The notes: generated by a model from the letters alone, not told the origin. Shown: positions 36,101-44,468, counted from the first letter of the stretch. The stretch: 64,000 nucleotides of DNA from JBEKHT01 sp049516595 (GCA_049516595.1 JBEKSY010000009.1:53242-117241), one strand, 5' to 3'. Translations and numbers: made by a program.

Positions 36101-36631
36101 CTCGAGCCCATTCACGACCATTTCCAGAAAACGCTTGACTCGATGGGGGCCGAATTCCCGAATGTAAACAAGCTGAAAGGAACAGATACTGAGTTTGTCG
36201 GCGTCGTGGACTTGTCCAGGAGTCTTTCGGATGGAGAGGCCAATATCGGCGGCGATGAGCAGAATCTCCAGCCCTTCTTTCTCGAGCTGATGAGTTCTGG
36301 GGATGGCAAGACCCTCATTCGGGCGGTTTCGCCCATCGGGGAGTTGCACGAAGAGGACGAAGATCTGCTATGGGCTGCAAATGACGAGTGTCGGAAGGTA
36401 TCTTGTGGCGCTCTTGTCGTCCAACGAGAGGCGAAGCTCAGGTCGCTTATGCTGTCAATAAGGAGTGACATGGTCGTTGAGCGCTCTCCGGCCAGTCTTC
36501 GGGCCGCCCTGAGCATGATCAGAGAATGCGTGGAGGGAGCGCACTCGATCGAGAAACGATTCTTCAGTGGGCAGGACGAGACCCAGCTGGAGAAGTTTGC
36601 ACAAGAGGAGGCGGATGAGGAGCTGGATTAG
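33128..36631 (+). CDS. SNF2/RapA-like DNA helicase-translocase
   Basis: A 1167-residue superfamily 2 ATPase from the GTG at 33128, one base after the PLD stop. Motif I is CYLADEVGMGKTYVALGAI (residues about 48-66), motif II LVLIDEAHNLKHG (about 205), motif III LILLSATPFETDY (about 256) and motif VI EQRTGRVDRIHSLT (about 872). A 500-residue insertion separates the two RecA-like lobes, far more than in a minimal helicase, and is rich in charged helical sequence. It probably tracks along DNA and activates the PLD nuclease. The 3' end overlaps the next small gene by 17 bases. Confidence 0.88.
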   Translation: MTAEISHSFARKLIDYSGGIAGQEHAWEEQLRGAVAVHNVVAREGVCYLADEVGMGKTYVALGAIALMRLIKPDLRVLYVVPNENLQDKWQKEIRNFTANDWLWKDNRVRSLNGRPAYGVEACTNLIDFAHKVIQNPNRDFLLRMTSFSLPLALQNPEQWLGLRDRLLECLPWVDTSLFDLRDKDQFKANFARAVNEVIPRFDLVLIDEAHNLKHGLREDVAARNRLLAYVLGHPEGRADGFGGYGPRFDKLILLSATPFETDYSELWNQLALFDRGKHYDLLGKGDVDEKVRREVAGRFLIRRLTTLKIGQEEFTKNMYRLEWRHGGVQTYDLPLEVPDERSRLIVALVQKKVAELLGTTRFNRTFQIGMLSSFESFFETAKVVSSGEEPVIFDGSEQTEDQAQKEGIDTPSLNSLALSYRAKFGSPMPHPKMEEIVANLGSSFQRDEKTLVFVRRIKSVKELKQKLDERYDQWLMEYLRDQLSMSLQDDLERAFDRYEQDHVAQESTSWRGGDTDIEENRSDTFFAWFFRGEGPLGFFSGASLNSNRFQSEGSAYSTFFEDNYITGLLGECADPVAEIARLCGMSEGEVTEKLRHNAYAFVRQSSRQRKIPRLRIFREFQHSALCFLAEGALDSELKEKAKTIWLERFGSGLPRPAQVSPRFPQPKRYLKEVTFFSELRKHNDLREDIWPREQGPDFRLAFRRQEQRRELVSAVARLGRPLIDLWILAAKRTGSILERAQERTEERSAGLIVDFIHLLEVERGTGRVSESAYRELAEVGKNFDLLLAVNFHEAREKPLGELARMFGSALGNQSPVAGMSGKANPQVVGQFRMPGYPLILVTTDVLQQGEDLHTFCRRVIHYGITWTPSGMEQRTGRVDRIHSLTQRTLDGRPQATQEQKLQVYYPYLRETVERLQVERVFERMNRFLRMLHATVPQDSGFEKTIDVARAIVAPAQDVSPVRGKLETLFDVKPEWLEGVDNSAKLKSMCDLEPIHDHFQKTLDSMGAEFPNVNKLKGTDTEFVGVVDLSRSLSDGEANIGGDEQNLQPFFLELMSSGDGKTLIRAVSPIGELHEEDEDLLWAANDECRKVSCGALVVQREAKLRSLMLSIRSDMVVERSPASLRAALSMIRECVEGAHSIEKRFFSGQDETQLEKFAQEEADEELD

Positions 36632-37016
36632 CCTTGCGCGCGAGGCGGCACAATGCGGCGAGACCTACGCCAAGATCGTGCCTACCACACATGGGGCCAG
36701 GGTGCAATTCACAGACGCCAGGCACCAAAGAATATTCGCCTTAGTCACGGAAAGAGGAATTGAGATAGATTCCGTGGTAATAGGGGCTGTACGTGCGCAA
36801 GAATTGGGTTTGTTGAAAGTCCTCCTCTTGGCTTGTGAAGATAACCATGAGCGGAACCTAGTTGAATTCTTGCTCGACAGGCGGCGGCGCCTCGTGGGAC
36901 GGATCCGAATCCACCGCACGGAACCTGGTGCCGACGAACTTGCCTACTGCATTACCCGCCTTGCCCGTGAGTGCGACCGCATGGAGTACCAACTAAGTGG
37001 ACGAGACATTGAATGA
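36615..37016 (+). CDS. YbjN / type III chaperone-like small protein
   Basis: A 133-residue protein starting MRSWISLAREAAQCGE inside the helicase gene in another frame, with GAGGAGG just upstream. The pattern QELGLLKVLLLACEDNHERN, then FLLDRRRRLVGRIRIHR and ITRLARECDRMEYQLSGRD fits the YbjN/CesT-like fold (alternating strands and helices ending in a conserved acidic, aromatic helix). I rate that assignment as moderate. As the fourth gene of a compact operon it could chaperone or restrain the nuclease-helicase pair. Confidence 0.6.
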   Translation: MRSWISLAREAAQCGETYAKIVPTTHGARVQFTDARHQRIFALVTERGIEIDSVVIGAVRAQELGLLKVLLLACEDNHERNLVEFLLDRRRRLVGRIRIHRTEPGADELAYCITRLARECDRMEYQLSGRDIE

Positions 37017-37531
37017 TTCGAATACGCAAATGGTTGGAAATCGGGACGAGACGTTGCCGTGCGCGCCGAATCTTGGATCTTAGTGAAAGTGAACTGTCAT
37101 TGCTCCGGCCGCATGTGCCCTCGCAGCAAATAACGGCGCATTCAGCCCCGAGTTCAAAGCCCCGGTGGTCTTGGAAGTTCGGAGCGGCACAGAGCCCCGC
37201 CGAAACTTTCCGTGAACATAGTCATGTGGCAATTGGTCGCGAGCCGTCGTGAAAGCATCCGAAATGGGGAGGGGTCGGGGGGGTGAGGAGTATCCATGAT
37301 TCATTGTATGAGGGCCGCTGCCCCTGCGTAAAGGATCCGCGGCGAGGCCACGGCAAGAGGGGCGTTATCTTTCGCTCAGAAGGTCATGGACGCTCTGCTA
37401 TCGTGTTTCCGCTGCCTCCACTTTGGAAAGGTGGTTGGTTTTCTAAACCAGGCATTCCCTTGGATTGTCGTTATTGATTGGCGTACTCGGTCACTTCTTC
37501 TCCTGGTGTTCAATTCCAACCATATCGTCTG
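37017..37531. other. Gap between convergent operons, no gene identified
   Basis: About 515 bases between two convergent operons. A frame opens at 37013 in an ATGA overlap with the YbjN-like gene (MIRIRKWLEIGTRRCRARR), but it becomes low-complexity after about 35 codons and is probably not a gene. GC content visibly falls toward the right-hand genes. Confidence 0.4.
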
Positions 37532-40042
37532 TCAATCAAGAGGACGCAATATCTCTATTAGCTCTTCGCGCGTCCATTTGCGCGGACCCTCAACAACAGC
37601 GTTTAGAATTTGATCTGCCATACCTCGTTTGCTTTGCAGCAAATCGTTAATTCGCTCTTCGAGGGTCCCCTCGACAAGGATGTAGTACACGTATACATTG
37701 CGAGTCTGGCCAATGCGATGAACGCGATCAGTCGCCTGGTCTTCGACAGCAGGGTTCCACCAGCGGTCGGCATGGATAACATGGTTTGCGGCTGTTAGAT
37801 TGATACCGTATCCAGCAGCCATTATGCTAAGCAATGCTATTTTGGCACGCCCTTGATTGAAGGCATCAATTAGTTGCTGACGGTTTCCAGTGCTTCCATC
37901 TATTCTCATGTAGCTAAGGCCCTTTTCCTTTACGGCTAATTCAAGCAAGTTCAACATGTCTAGGAAATGGCTAAATATGACCACTTGTTCGTTGCGCGCC
38001 ATGATTTCGCATACTTTATCGACTATCCAGTCGAATTTCTCCGAACGTCCATAGAGTGGCCTTGTTCTTGTAGTTACCAGAGCCGGGTGGTCGCAAATCT
38101 GCTTGAGTTTTGTCAAGACAGGCAGGATGCTGGTGGTGTAATTAACTTGCTTTCCCTGTTGCAGTGCACTGCGTAATTCTTTCAGCTTGTCTTGTAACCC
38201 ACCGTAAAGTTCGCGTTGTTCTTCCGTCAATGAACACCATTCGGTCATCGGCAACTTCTCCGGCAAATCTTTCGCGACGTCTTCTTTCTTCCGACGCAAG
38301 ACAAACGGTTTAATGCGCCGACCCAATTGTTGCGAGGCGAGTTGATTGCCAGCGATAATGCCCCCTTCAAAAATCCGGACAAATGTACCGTGCTGCCCAA
38401 GATGCCCTTTCATCAAGAAATCGAATAGTGACCAGAGTTCGCCTGGGCGATTTTCGACAGGTATGCCTGATAGCGCTAAGCGATGAGTCGCATTTAGAGC
38501 CTTGATGGCCTGTGTGCGACGGGCATCAGGATTCTTTATCTTGGTGGCCTCGTCCAAGATCAAATAGTAGAACGGAACTTTGGACAAGTCGTCGATATCA
38601 CGCGACACAGTATCGTAGGTTGTTATAACGACAAACGGCACACTCGAACTGAACACGGACTTTTCACGCCCGGAGCCATGATATATCCGAGTTTGGGCAG
38701 ATGGGTAGCAATTGTGGATCTCGCGTTCCCAATGGTATAGAACAGATTTTGGAGCGATGATCAGGCTGTGCTGCTGGCTTCTTGTGGTTTCGTAGCCCAG
38801 ACGCATGGCACACAAGGATTCGAGTGTTTTGCCAAGGCCCATATCATCTGCCAAGATGCCGTGCAAATGGCTCTCGCGCAGCCAATTCAACCAGTGAATA
38901 CCGGCGCGCTGGTAGCTGCGCAGGGATCTATCCGCAGCAACAAGTTGTTTCTCAAATTCTTCTGGCAGACGAAAATTGAGATCAGCTTCAAAACCGGCTA
39001 ATTGGCCAATAAATTCTTGATAGGCATGGCTGAGTTCAGCGTGGCCACCAATTTCTGCAATAAAGTCTTCCAGAGAAGCAAATTCTGTTGCCGGAACGCG
39101 AAAACCGTCTTCAGTCTTTTCAGCTCCCAGGCGGAGCAGTTCTTTCTGCGTGTGGTCGAAAGCCTTAGAGTCAATTTCGACCCAAGTTTCTCTATCCAGT
39201 TGAAAGAACTTTTCGTCTGCTTTCTTGGAGATCAATTCGTGGGCAATGCTTACGTTTTCGCCGGTAATGTTGTAAGTGATTTTGAAGTCCAACCACCCAC
39301 CGGGTCCTTTGTTTACCTGCACTGTGGTCTGAATTGGCTTCTGGATAACTCTGATTTGTTGAGCCAAGTCTGTCAGTACGGCTTTAAATTCGCTCTTGAG
39401 TAATACGAGATCGCGCAGGATAAATTCCGGGATTTGGCTGGGCGGGATAACTCGGATTGGGTGCTTAAGCCATTCATTTGCCTCGTTACTAAGGAGGGGA
39501 ACTTGGGAAAAGACATTGCCAATCCGGGCATATTTCCCACTGGGAGTTCGTCTAAGTGATTCTGGGGAGGCGAGAGCACCTTTTTCGGCGATCTCAAACC
39601 CCGTTTGCACCCTCAGCCCTTCGCCAGGCTTGAAGTCGATTCGGGCAATGGGGCGGATTGGCTGGTCACTCACCTGCAACAGTTGCGATTGCGGCGCCTC
39701 TGCCAAATTCCTCTTCCGGCGAAGATATTGCAATACGGGAGGCTCAATTTCAAATATGAGGCTTTCCTGTTCGATTACTGGGTTTAGACTCTTCAGCGAA
39801 GAGAGGGTTTGTCGATCCTGTTTGCTGACCTGATAGATGATTTTCCGGTTGTCCAATTCGGCTTCTTCGCGGTAGCCATATTCAAGCAAGCGTGATATTT
39901 CCACCTTCTGGTAACGGTGCTGATCGGTTACTCGAAGAATGCTAACGACGTGGCGGCCTTGTTCGTCCAAATCCATCTCAAAGCGCAAAGGCAATGGATT
40001 GATCTGAATACGTTGGAAGTAGGAAGTAAACCCACGAAACAT
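37532..40042 (-). CDS. SNF2-family DNA helicase
   Basis: An 836-residue SWI2/SNF2 ATPase. The first 370 residues are an unassigned strand-rich region. Then come motif I HGILADDMGLGKTLESLCAM, motif II LILDEATKIKNP (DEAT rather than DEAH), motif III LALSGIPVENR, FVLRRKKEDVAKDLPEK, and the C-terminal lobe with VVIFSHFLDMLNLLE, ALLSIMAAGYGINLTAA and DQATDRVHRIGQTR. GGAG lies eight bases before the ATG. Base composition is visibly richer in A+T than the catabolic genes, which suggests a different origin. It is the second gene of a two-gene operon with a helix-hairpin-helix protein. Confidence 0.92.
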   Translation of the reverse strand: MFRGFTSYFQRIQINPLPLRFEMDLDEQGRHVVSILRVTDQHRYQKVEISRLLEYGYREEAELDNRKIIYQVSKQDRQTLSSLKSLNPVIEQESLIFEIEPPVLQYLRRKRNLAEAPQSQLLQVSDQPIRPIARIDFKPGEGLRVQTGFEIAEKGALASPESLRRTPSGKYARIGNVFSQVPLLSNEANEWLKHPIRVIPPSQIPEFILRDLVLLKSEFKAVLTDLAQQIRVIQKPIQTTVQVNKGPGGWLDFKITYNITGENVSIAHELISKKADEKFFQLDRETWVEIDSKAFDHTQKELLRLGAEKTEDGFRVPATEFASLEDFIAEIGGHAELSHAYQEFIGQLAGFEADLNFRLPEEFEKQLVAADRSLRSYQRAGIHWLNWLRESHLHGILADDMGLGKTLESLCAMRLGYETTRSQQHSLIIAPKSVLYHWEREIHNCYPSAQTRIYHGSGREKSVFSSSVPFVVITTYDTVSRDIDDLSKVPFYYLILDEATKIKNPDARRTQAIKALNATHRLALSGIPVENRPGELWSLFDFLMKGHLGQHGTFVRIFEGGIIAGNQLASQQLGRRIKPFVLRRKKEDVAKDLPEKLPMTEWCSLTEEQRELYGGLQDKLKELRSALQQGKQVNYTTSILPVLTKLKQICDHPALVTTRTRPLYGRSEKFDWIVDKVCEIMARNEQVVIFSHFLDMLNLLELAVKEKGLSYMRIDGSTGNRQQLIDAFNQGRAKIALLSIMAAGYGINLTAANHVIHADRWWNPAVEDQATDRVHRIGQTRNVYVYYILVEGTLEERINDLLQSKRGMADQILNAVVEGPRKWTREELIEILRPLD

Positions 40043-40044
40043 TG

Positions 40045-40836
40045 CTATTTCTCCGAAATGATTTCCTTGAACCAGTCAGGCATAGGTTCCCATTCGGGAA
40101 AAACACCGGTCAGGTAGAACTGAATCTTAGGATTGCCTTGGGCATTTCCGGAAAGAGCTCCTTCGAAGTCATGCATTCTTACTTGCTTTAGTTGCTGAAT
40201 CAGTCTGATGCATTTGCCATAATTCGCTTGCCTGTTCGCTTTTTGCTTTTCCAGTTTGCTCACTTCCATGGATTTCTGACGGATTCTCTGTGCGAAATTC
40301 GCGATGACAAGTTGCTTGCCCGGGAAATCCTGTTTGAGCAATTCGGGCATACGACTTTCCCAGGAACGGATCCAGCTATTGATCTGCATCTGGCGCGCGT
40401 GACCTATCCCCTTTATATTCGACTCGGCGTATCGCAAATCCGAAAGCCGGGAGCGAAAAACACTCGATACGATCTGCGCGCCCAGCTTTTGGCCAATGCC
40501 GGGGATTTCATGAATATGTTCACGGAGGATTTGAGTTTCAAGCACTCTGCATAGCTCAGTAAGTTGTTCTTGTAGCAACCTGTTGACAGCTGCCTGACTT
40601 TCACCCAGCGCTTTTGTATCAGATTGAACCCCTAATTCAAGGGGCCTTTGGGCTTGAAGGAGCATTTTCAGATGAGCGGTACCACGGGAACTGAGATAAT
40701 CCATCCTGGCCTTTTCCCGTAGCAGCCTCGAGCGGCGTCTTTGGGGATCAAAGATGTAGAGGGCTATGAAGAAGACCATTCCCAGAAACGCAAGAAGGGC
40801 TACGAAGAAGAGGCCGCCCAGAATTAGCGCATTCAT
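40045..40836 (-). CDS. Membrane-anchored helix-hairpin-helix protein
   Basis: A 263-residue protein. The N-terminal helix GLFFVALLAFLGMVFFIALY is a clear membrane segment. A coiled-coil-like region follows, then IPGIGQKLGAQIVSSVF and IKGIGHARQMQINSWI, two GxG helix-hairpin-helix elements of the type that grip DNA without sequence specificity. The C-terminal part is basic and helical (KLEKQKANRQANYGKC). It ends two bases before the SNF2 helicase start, so the two are one operon. A membrane-tethered DNA-binding partner for a SNF2 motor is unusual and suggests action on incoming DNA. Confidence 0.75.
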   Translation of the reverse strand: MNALILGGLFFVALLAFLGMVFFIALYIFDPQRRRSRLLREKARMDYLSSRGTAHLKMLLQAQRPLELGVQSDTKALGESQAAVNRLLQEQLTELCRVLETQILREHIHEIPGIGQKLGAQIVSSVFRSRLSDLRYAESNIKGIGHARQMQINSWIRSWESRMPELLKQDFPGKQLVIANFAQRIRQKSMEVSKLEKQKANRQANYGKCIRLIQQLKQVRMHDFEGALSGNAQGNPKIQFYLTGVFPEWEPMPDWFKEIISEK

Positions 40837-40849
40837 GACTCCCCTGGAT

Positions 40850-41083
40850 CTACCAGTCCCAGTTCAAGCATTTGCTCAGCGTATAGTTTCTGGGTTTGAT
40901 TCCACGGGGTCGTCGTCTTATAGACCGGACTTTATAGTCCCACTCTTCATGCGCCACTGAGGCGTGGTTCAGCTCGTCATGATGAAGCCTCCAGGAGGCC
41001 GCGTACTTGTTCATGGATGCGACGGAATTCTCATTGCGATGTCGCTCGAGCAGGTGGACCATCTCGTGGACAAGAATGTGCGC
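40850..41083 (-). pseudogene. C-terminal remnant of a YgjP-type (M48-like, DUF45) metallopeptidase
   Basis: The minus-strand frame reads AHILVHEMVHLLERHRNE, with the HExxH zinc site, then MNKYAASWRLHHDELNH and HEEWDYK, which matches the end of YgjP proteins. An in-frame TGA lies just before it and the first two thirds of the protein are missing. YgjP genes commonly accompany type I restriction systems, so this is probably a relic of one. Confidence 0.68.
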
Positions 41084-41377
41084 CTGTGGTCATAAAAGCC
41101 ATTGAGTTGCCGATTGCAGCAGACCATCCCTGCCGGCAAGTCCACCAGACGGTAGACGTGGCCTTCATACGGCTCTCGCCGCGCCTTAACGAGTCGTGTT
41201 CAAGGGTGGGATGGCGGTCGACTTGTCCAATCGGTCCGATGGCCCTGGTCCTGAAAATTCTCGTCACGGCCCGCTCGTCTTGAGTAATTTGGATTGTGTC
41301 CCACACTCTCCCATCAAATGGGGGAGCAGGTCTGCGAGGCCGCAGGCTCAATCCTCGATCGACGTAAGATCTCCGCA

Positions 41378-42025
41378 TTAGATCCCGATGAACTCGCGCG
41401 CGTCCGCTTCCGTGAGCGGACCGCTTGCGGCGAGCAAGCGCTGGATGCCATCTGGCCCCAGTGTCAATGTAGGGTCTCGGAATTTCCCCTCGAGCAGGAC
41501 GAGCAAGGCGGCGGCTTCAATCAACAGAACCTCGCGAACTTCTGTCTCAATCTTGAGACCGCGGATGATATCATCGTGGTCGCCGCTGAAGCGCGAGGAA
41601 ATGATCGCGAAGTAAAGGGTCTTTATGCCTTCCTTCCGCAACTGCTCCCCCACCGAGTTGATGTACTCCCTGGCGGCGCGGTCGTCAGTTCCCATCGTGT
41701 AGGCGTCTTTCCTCGCCTTGGTGTCGTAGACAATGGCATAGTGGTACTCGCGTGACTTGGCGACGCCATCCGGAGCACGTCCATGCCCCTGCCCGAGCGG
41801 CTCGACTTCGTACCCGAGCATACGAAAAAGAATGCCTACCCGGTTCTCCAGCGCCTTCTCAATGGAGATGCCCGCCTTGTCACAAAGTTGACCTAGATCC
41901 TCATCGTTCGCCGCCAGCTGAGGTAGGATCATGACCACAGGCGGGATGCTACTGTCGGGCAGCGATCTTTCTTCGTCCGGGCGCTTTCCCGGTGCGGCAG
42001 CATCTGGCGATTCGCTGCTGCCCAC
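41378..42025 (-). CDS. FokI-like nuclease domain, second half of a split restriction enzyme gene
   Basis: A 215-residue frame (GTG at 42025). P85-D86 in GRAPDGVAKSREYHYAIVY and D101-x-K103 in YDTKARKDAY form a PD-(D/E)xK site with spacing like the FokI cleavage domain, and the following ARE-YINSVGEQL and FAIISSRFSGDHDD match FokI's helix and later strand. The same frame is open further upstream to a single TGA (42079-42077), across which it joins the gene at 42077-42739. No ribosome site stands out for a separate start. It is likely the C-terminal cleavage domain of one former restriction protein. Confidence 0.72.
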   Translation of the reverse strand: MGSSESPDAAAPGKRPDEERSLPDSSIPPVVMILPQLAANDEDLGQLCDKAGISIEKALENRVGILFRMLGYEVEPLGQGHGRAPDGVAKSREYHYAIVYDTKARKDAYTMGTDDRAAREYINSVGEQLRKEGIKTLYFAIISSRFSGDHDDIIRGLKIETEVREVLLIEAAALLVLLEGKFRDPTLTLGPDGIQRLLAASGPLTEADAREFIGI

Positions 42026-42076
42026 AGGGGTTTTTTCCTGCCCTTGGCTAGCGAACCAGAACGCGTGCTCGACGTC

Positions 42077-42739
42077 TCAAAGGTTGAGATCACGCCCCGA
42101 GTCCTCCCTGAATAGCGCTTTGAGGTCGGCGTTGAGCTCCATGTATCGCTTGTAGTCCAGAGCCACATCGCCCGATGGTGACCAGATACCTTTCTCTCCC
42201 AACACTTCCACCATGGACGTGTAGTAAATCGGATACTCCTGTGGTGCCTGGATCTGCCAGAAATAGGAAAGGAAAAAGGGGATGGAGCCAACTTTGGGCG
42301 CCCCACGCGGGTCGGCGCTGTACTTAGCCAAGCTGCGTGTCAGCTCGCGGAACTCGGTGATGCGCTCGCAGGCCTCATTTACACCCATCGGTCTTGGGAG
42401 GCACTTCTTCAGGAGTTGTGTGAACTGAGCCACGTTGCCAGATGTCGCGCTTGTCTTGGTGAGGACGTTGAAGAACATCTGCCCGTTGATTCCCCTGAAG
42501 CCCCACAGCCGATTTCGCTTGTTAATACCGTCCACGGCCGTCTTAAACTCCTCGAGAGGCACCTCATCTGCAAGGAACCGATCAAGCCAGCCCCGGACCT
42601 CAGGGATGACCTCTCGACGGCGCTGATCGAGTTCCAGGTGTGTGAATTCCATGCTGGCGTTGATGAACCGCTCACCCCCCGCGGCGTAAGCGCGCCAAAC
42701 GCCAAGCGCCAAAGCCCGTTGTTGTGAATTTAGCGCCAT
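42077..42739 (-). CDS. N-terminal half of a split restriction enzyme (probable target-recognition part)
   Basis: About 220 residues from the ATG at 42739 (MALNSQQRALALGVWRAYA). Stretches such as RNRLWGFRGINGQMFFNVL, VGSIPFFLSYFWQIQAPQ and YPIYYTSMVEVLGEKGIW are protein-like. I cannot name the domain, but its place before a FokI-like nuclease suggests DNA recognition. It ends GRDLNL then TGA; reading on in the same frame gives DVEHAFWFASQGQEK and then the nuclease. Replacing the stop with Trp would restore a single protein of about 450 residues. Confidence 0.65.
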   Translation of the reverse strand: MALNSQQRALALGVWRAYAAGGERFINASMEFTHLELDQRRREVIPEVRGWLDRFLADEVPLEEFKTAVDGINKRNRLWGFRGINGQMFFNVLTKTSATSGNVAQFTQLLKKCLPRPMGVNEACERITEFRELTRSLAKYSADPRGAPKVGSIPFFLSYFWQIQAPQEYPIYYTSMVEVLGEKGIWSPSGDVALDYKRYMELNADLKALFREDSGRDLNL

Positions 42740-43361
42740 GTTATTCCATCCTCTGGGAAACCGAAACCTTCCGCGGAGTCTCGCCCCAACGCCCGACCGC
42801 GACACCGCAAGCCACGATGACTGCGCCGGGGTTTACCTCCCGCCTTCCACGCTGGTGATGTCGTATCGCTTGGAAGGTTGTTGAATGTCAATGCCATTGA
42901 GGTGCAAGTCACCCCGGAGAATCGCCTTCTCAGTCTTCCTCAGTACGTGGTATCGGCGGACGATCCCCCGCCTCCAGCGCAGCAGTCGGTAGCCGCAGGT
43001 GCAATTGTACGTCACGGCATGCGACCGAGCAGATCGCACTTTCATCCGGGATGATGTCGAATCGGCTAGCAATGCCGTCGGCACCGAACGTAGCCTTGTC
43101 CAAACCTCTCTCCACCACCTCTGCCACGGATCCGCACGTCCCAGCAAGGTCGGGTTTACGTTGGCATCGCAAACCTGCGATGGCTGCCCACGTGCTGGCA
43201 GGGGATCTGCCTCGCTGGGGAAAGCTGCAGGCGGAGAGGTTACCGATGCGCGGGTAGGGGGCGGCCTCGTCGATCACTTTGATGCCTGCCGCCCGTTGAA
43301 CCGCCCGCGGTTCGTTTTTGATCGCGGATGGCTGGCCCAAACTTCTCCCTTGGATCCAATT
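42740..43361 (-). other. Region upstream of the split nuclease with a possible gene remnant
   Basis: No intact gene. Two minus-strand frames look coding and seem linked by a frameshift near 42930: one reads KATFGADGIASRFDIIPDES, the other continues KAILRGDLHLNGIDIQQPSK and RYDITSVEGGR to a stop at 42833. They may be a broken gene of the same restriction locus, truncated by the IS630 insertion. Family not recognised. Confidence 0.35.
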
Positions 43362-44468
43362 CTAGTGTAGTGCGTCTGACGCTTCTTTACATTTGGCAAT
43401 CTTGGCCAAGATCCGTTCAACCGATGCGCTCCAGACAAACACCTGAGGGTTTTGGTTGTGATTGTCCAGGTACTGTTGGATGGCTGCGATCAAGGCCCGC
43501 ACGTTGCGAAAGGTCCCACGGCGGATGCGCTTGTCGGTAATGTCGCGGAACCAGCGCTCGACCAAGTTCAACCATGAACAGGAGGTCGGGGTGAAGTGCA
43601 GATGGAAGCGAGGGTGGCGTTGAATCCAGGCCGCAACCCGAGGGTGTTTGTGAGTCCCGTAATTGTCCACGATCAGGTGCAGGTCCAGCTCGGGCGGCGT
43701 CTCGGCGTCGATCCGTTTGAGGAAACGAACGAATTCCTGATGCCGATGCCGCGGCATACAATCCCCGATGACCCGCCCATCCAACATACTCAGGGCGGCG
43801 AACAGCGTCGTCGTCCCGTGGCGCTTGTAGTCGTGCGTTTGTCGGGCCGGAATGCCTGGCCTGAACCCCAGGTGCGGGTTCCGGGGCAAGGGCAACAGCG
43901 GTTGCGTTCGGTCCAGCGCCTGAATCTGGCTCTTTTCGTCCACGCACAACACCAGCGCCCTGTCCGGGGGATTCAGGTAGAGCCCGACGACGTCCTGCAG
44001 CTTCTCAACAAAGCGCTTGTCGCGGCTGAGTTTGAAGGTCTCGATCAGGTGCGGTTTGAGGTTGTGTTGCCTCCAGATTCGGCGAACGCTGGCCTCGGAC
44101 AGTCCCTGTGCCCTGGCCATGCTCCGTGTGCTCCAGTGAGTGGCATTCGCAGGCGTGCTGTGCAACGTCGCCTCCACCACCGCCTTGATCTTCTTCGCCG
44201 ACAAACGCGGCTTGCGACCTGGCCGAGGCGCATCCTTCTCCAAACCCGCAATCCGCAGGGCAAGAAATCGCTGCCGCCAAAGCTGAACCGTGGGACGCGA
44301 CACGCCCAAGGTCTTGGCGATCTCTTGGCTGTCCACGCCGTCGGCCGCCAGCGTGACAATCAGTGCACGAATCACTTGCCGGTGGGGCAGACGGCGACCA
44401 TGCCTCCAGGTATCCAGGGTGGCCCGCTCAGGCGCACTCAGAACGATGGGTGGGGCTCTTCTGCTCAT
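43362..44468 (-). CDS. IS630-family transposase
   Basis: About 368 residues from the ATG at 44468 (a TTG at 44489 is less likely). N-terminal helix-turn-helix: DSQEIAKTLGVSRPTVQLWR. Catalytic DDE core: LVLCVDEKSQIQALDR (first Asp), LHLIVDNYGTHKHP (second Asp) and SCSWLNLVERWF (Glu). This is the complete IS630/Tc1-type domain set, so the enzyme is probably active. Its stop codon is completed by the duplicated target TA and one flanking base, so part of the reading frame depends on the insertion site. Confidence 0.95.
   Translation of the reverse strand: MSRRAPPIVLSAPERATLDTWRHGRRLPHRQVIRALIVTLAADGVDSQEIAKTLGVSRPTVQLWRQRFLALRIAGLEKDAPRPGRKPRLSAKKIKAVVEATLHSTPANATHWSTRSMARAQGLSEASVRRIWRQHNLKPHLIETFKLSRDKRFVEKLQDVVGLYLNPPDRALVLCVDEKSQIQALDRTQPLLPLPRNPHLGFRPGIPARQTHDYKRHGTTTLFAALSMLDGRVIGDCMPRHRHQEFVRFLKRIDAETPPELDLHLIVDNYGTHKHPRVAAWIQRHPRFHLHFTPTSCSWLNLVERWFRDITDKRIRRGTFRNVRALIAAIQQYLDNHNQNPQVFVWSASVERILAKIAKCKEASDALH

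Noticed and set aside
29765..37016. DISARM or BREX system
   Set aside because: PLD and helicase domains recall DISARM, but no DUF1998 protein, DrmA-type helicase, methylase, PglZ or BrxL was seen, so neither label is supported.
42077..42079. TGA decoded as tryptophan genome-wide
   Set aside because: Many intact genes in the window end with TGA at the expected family length, so the standard code applies.
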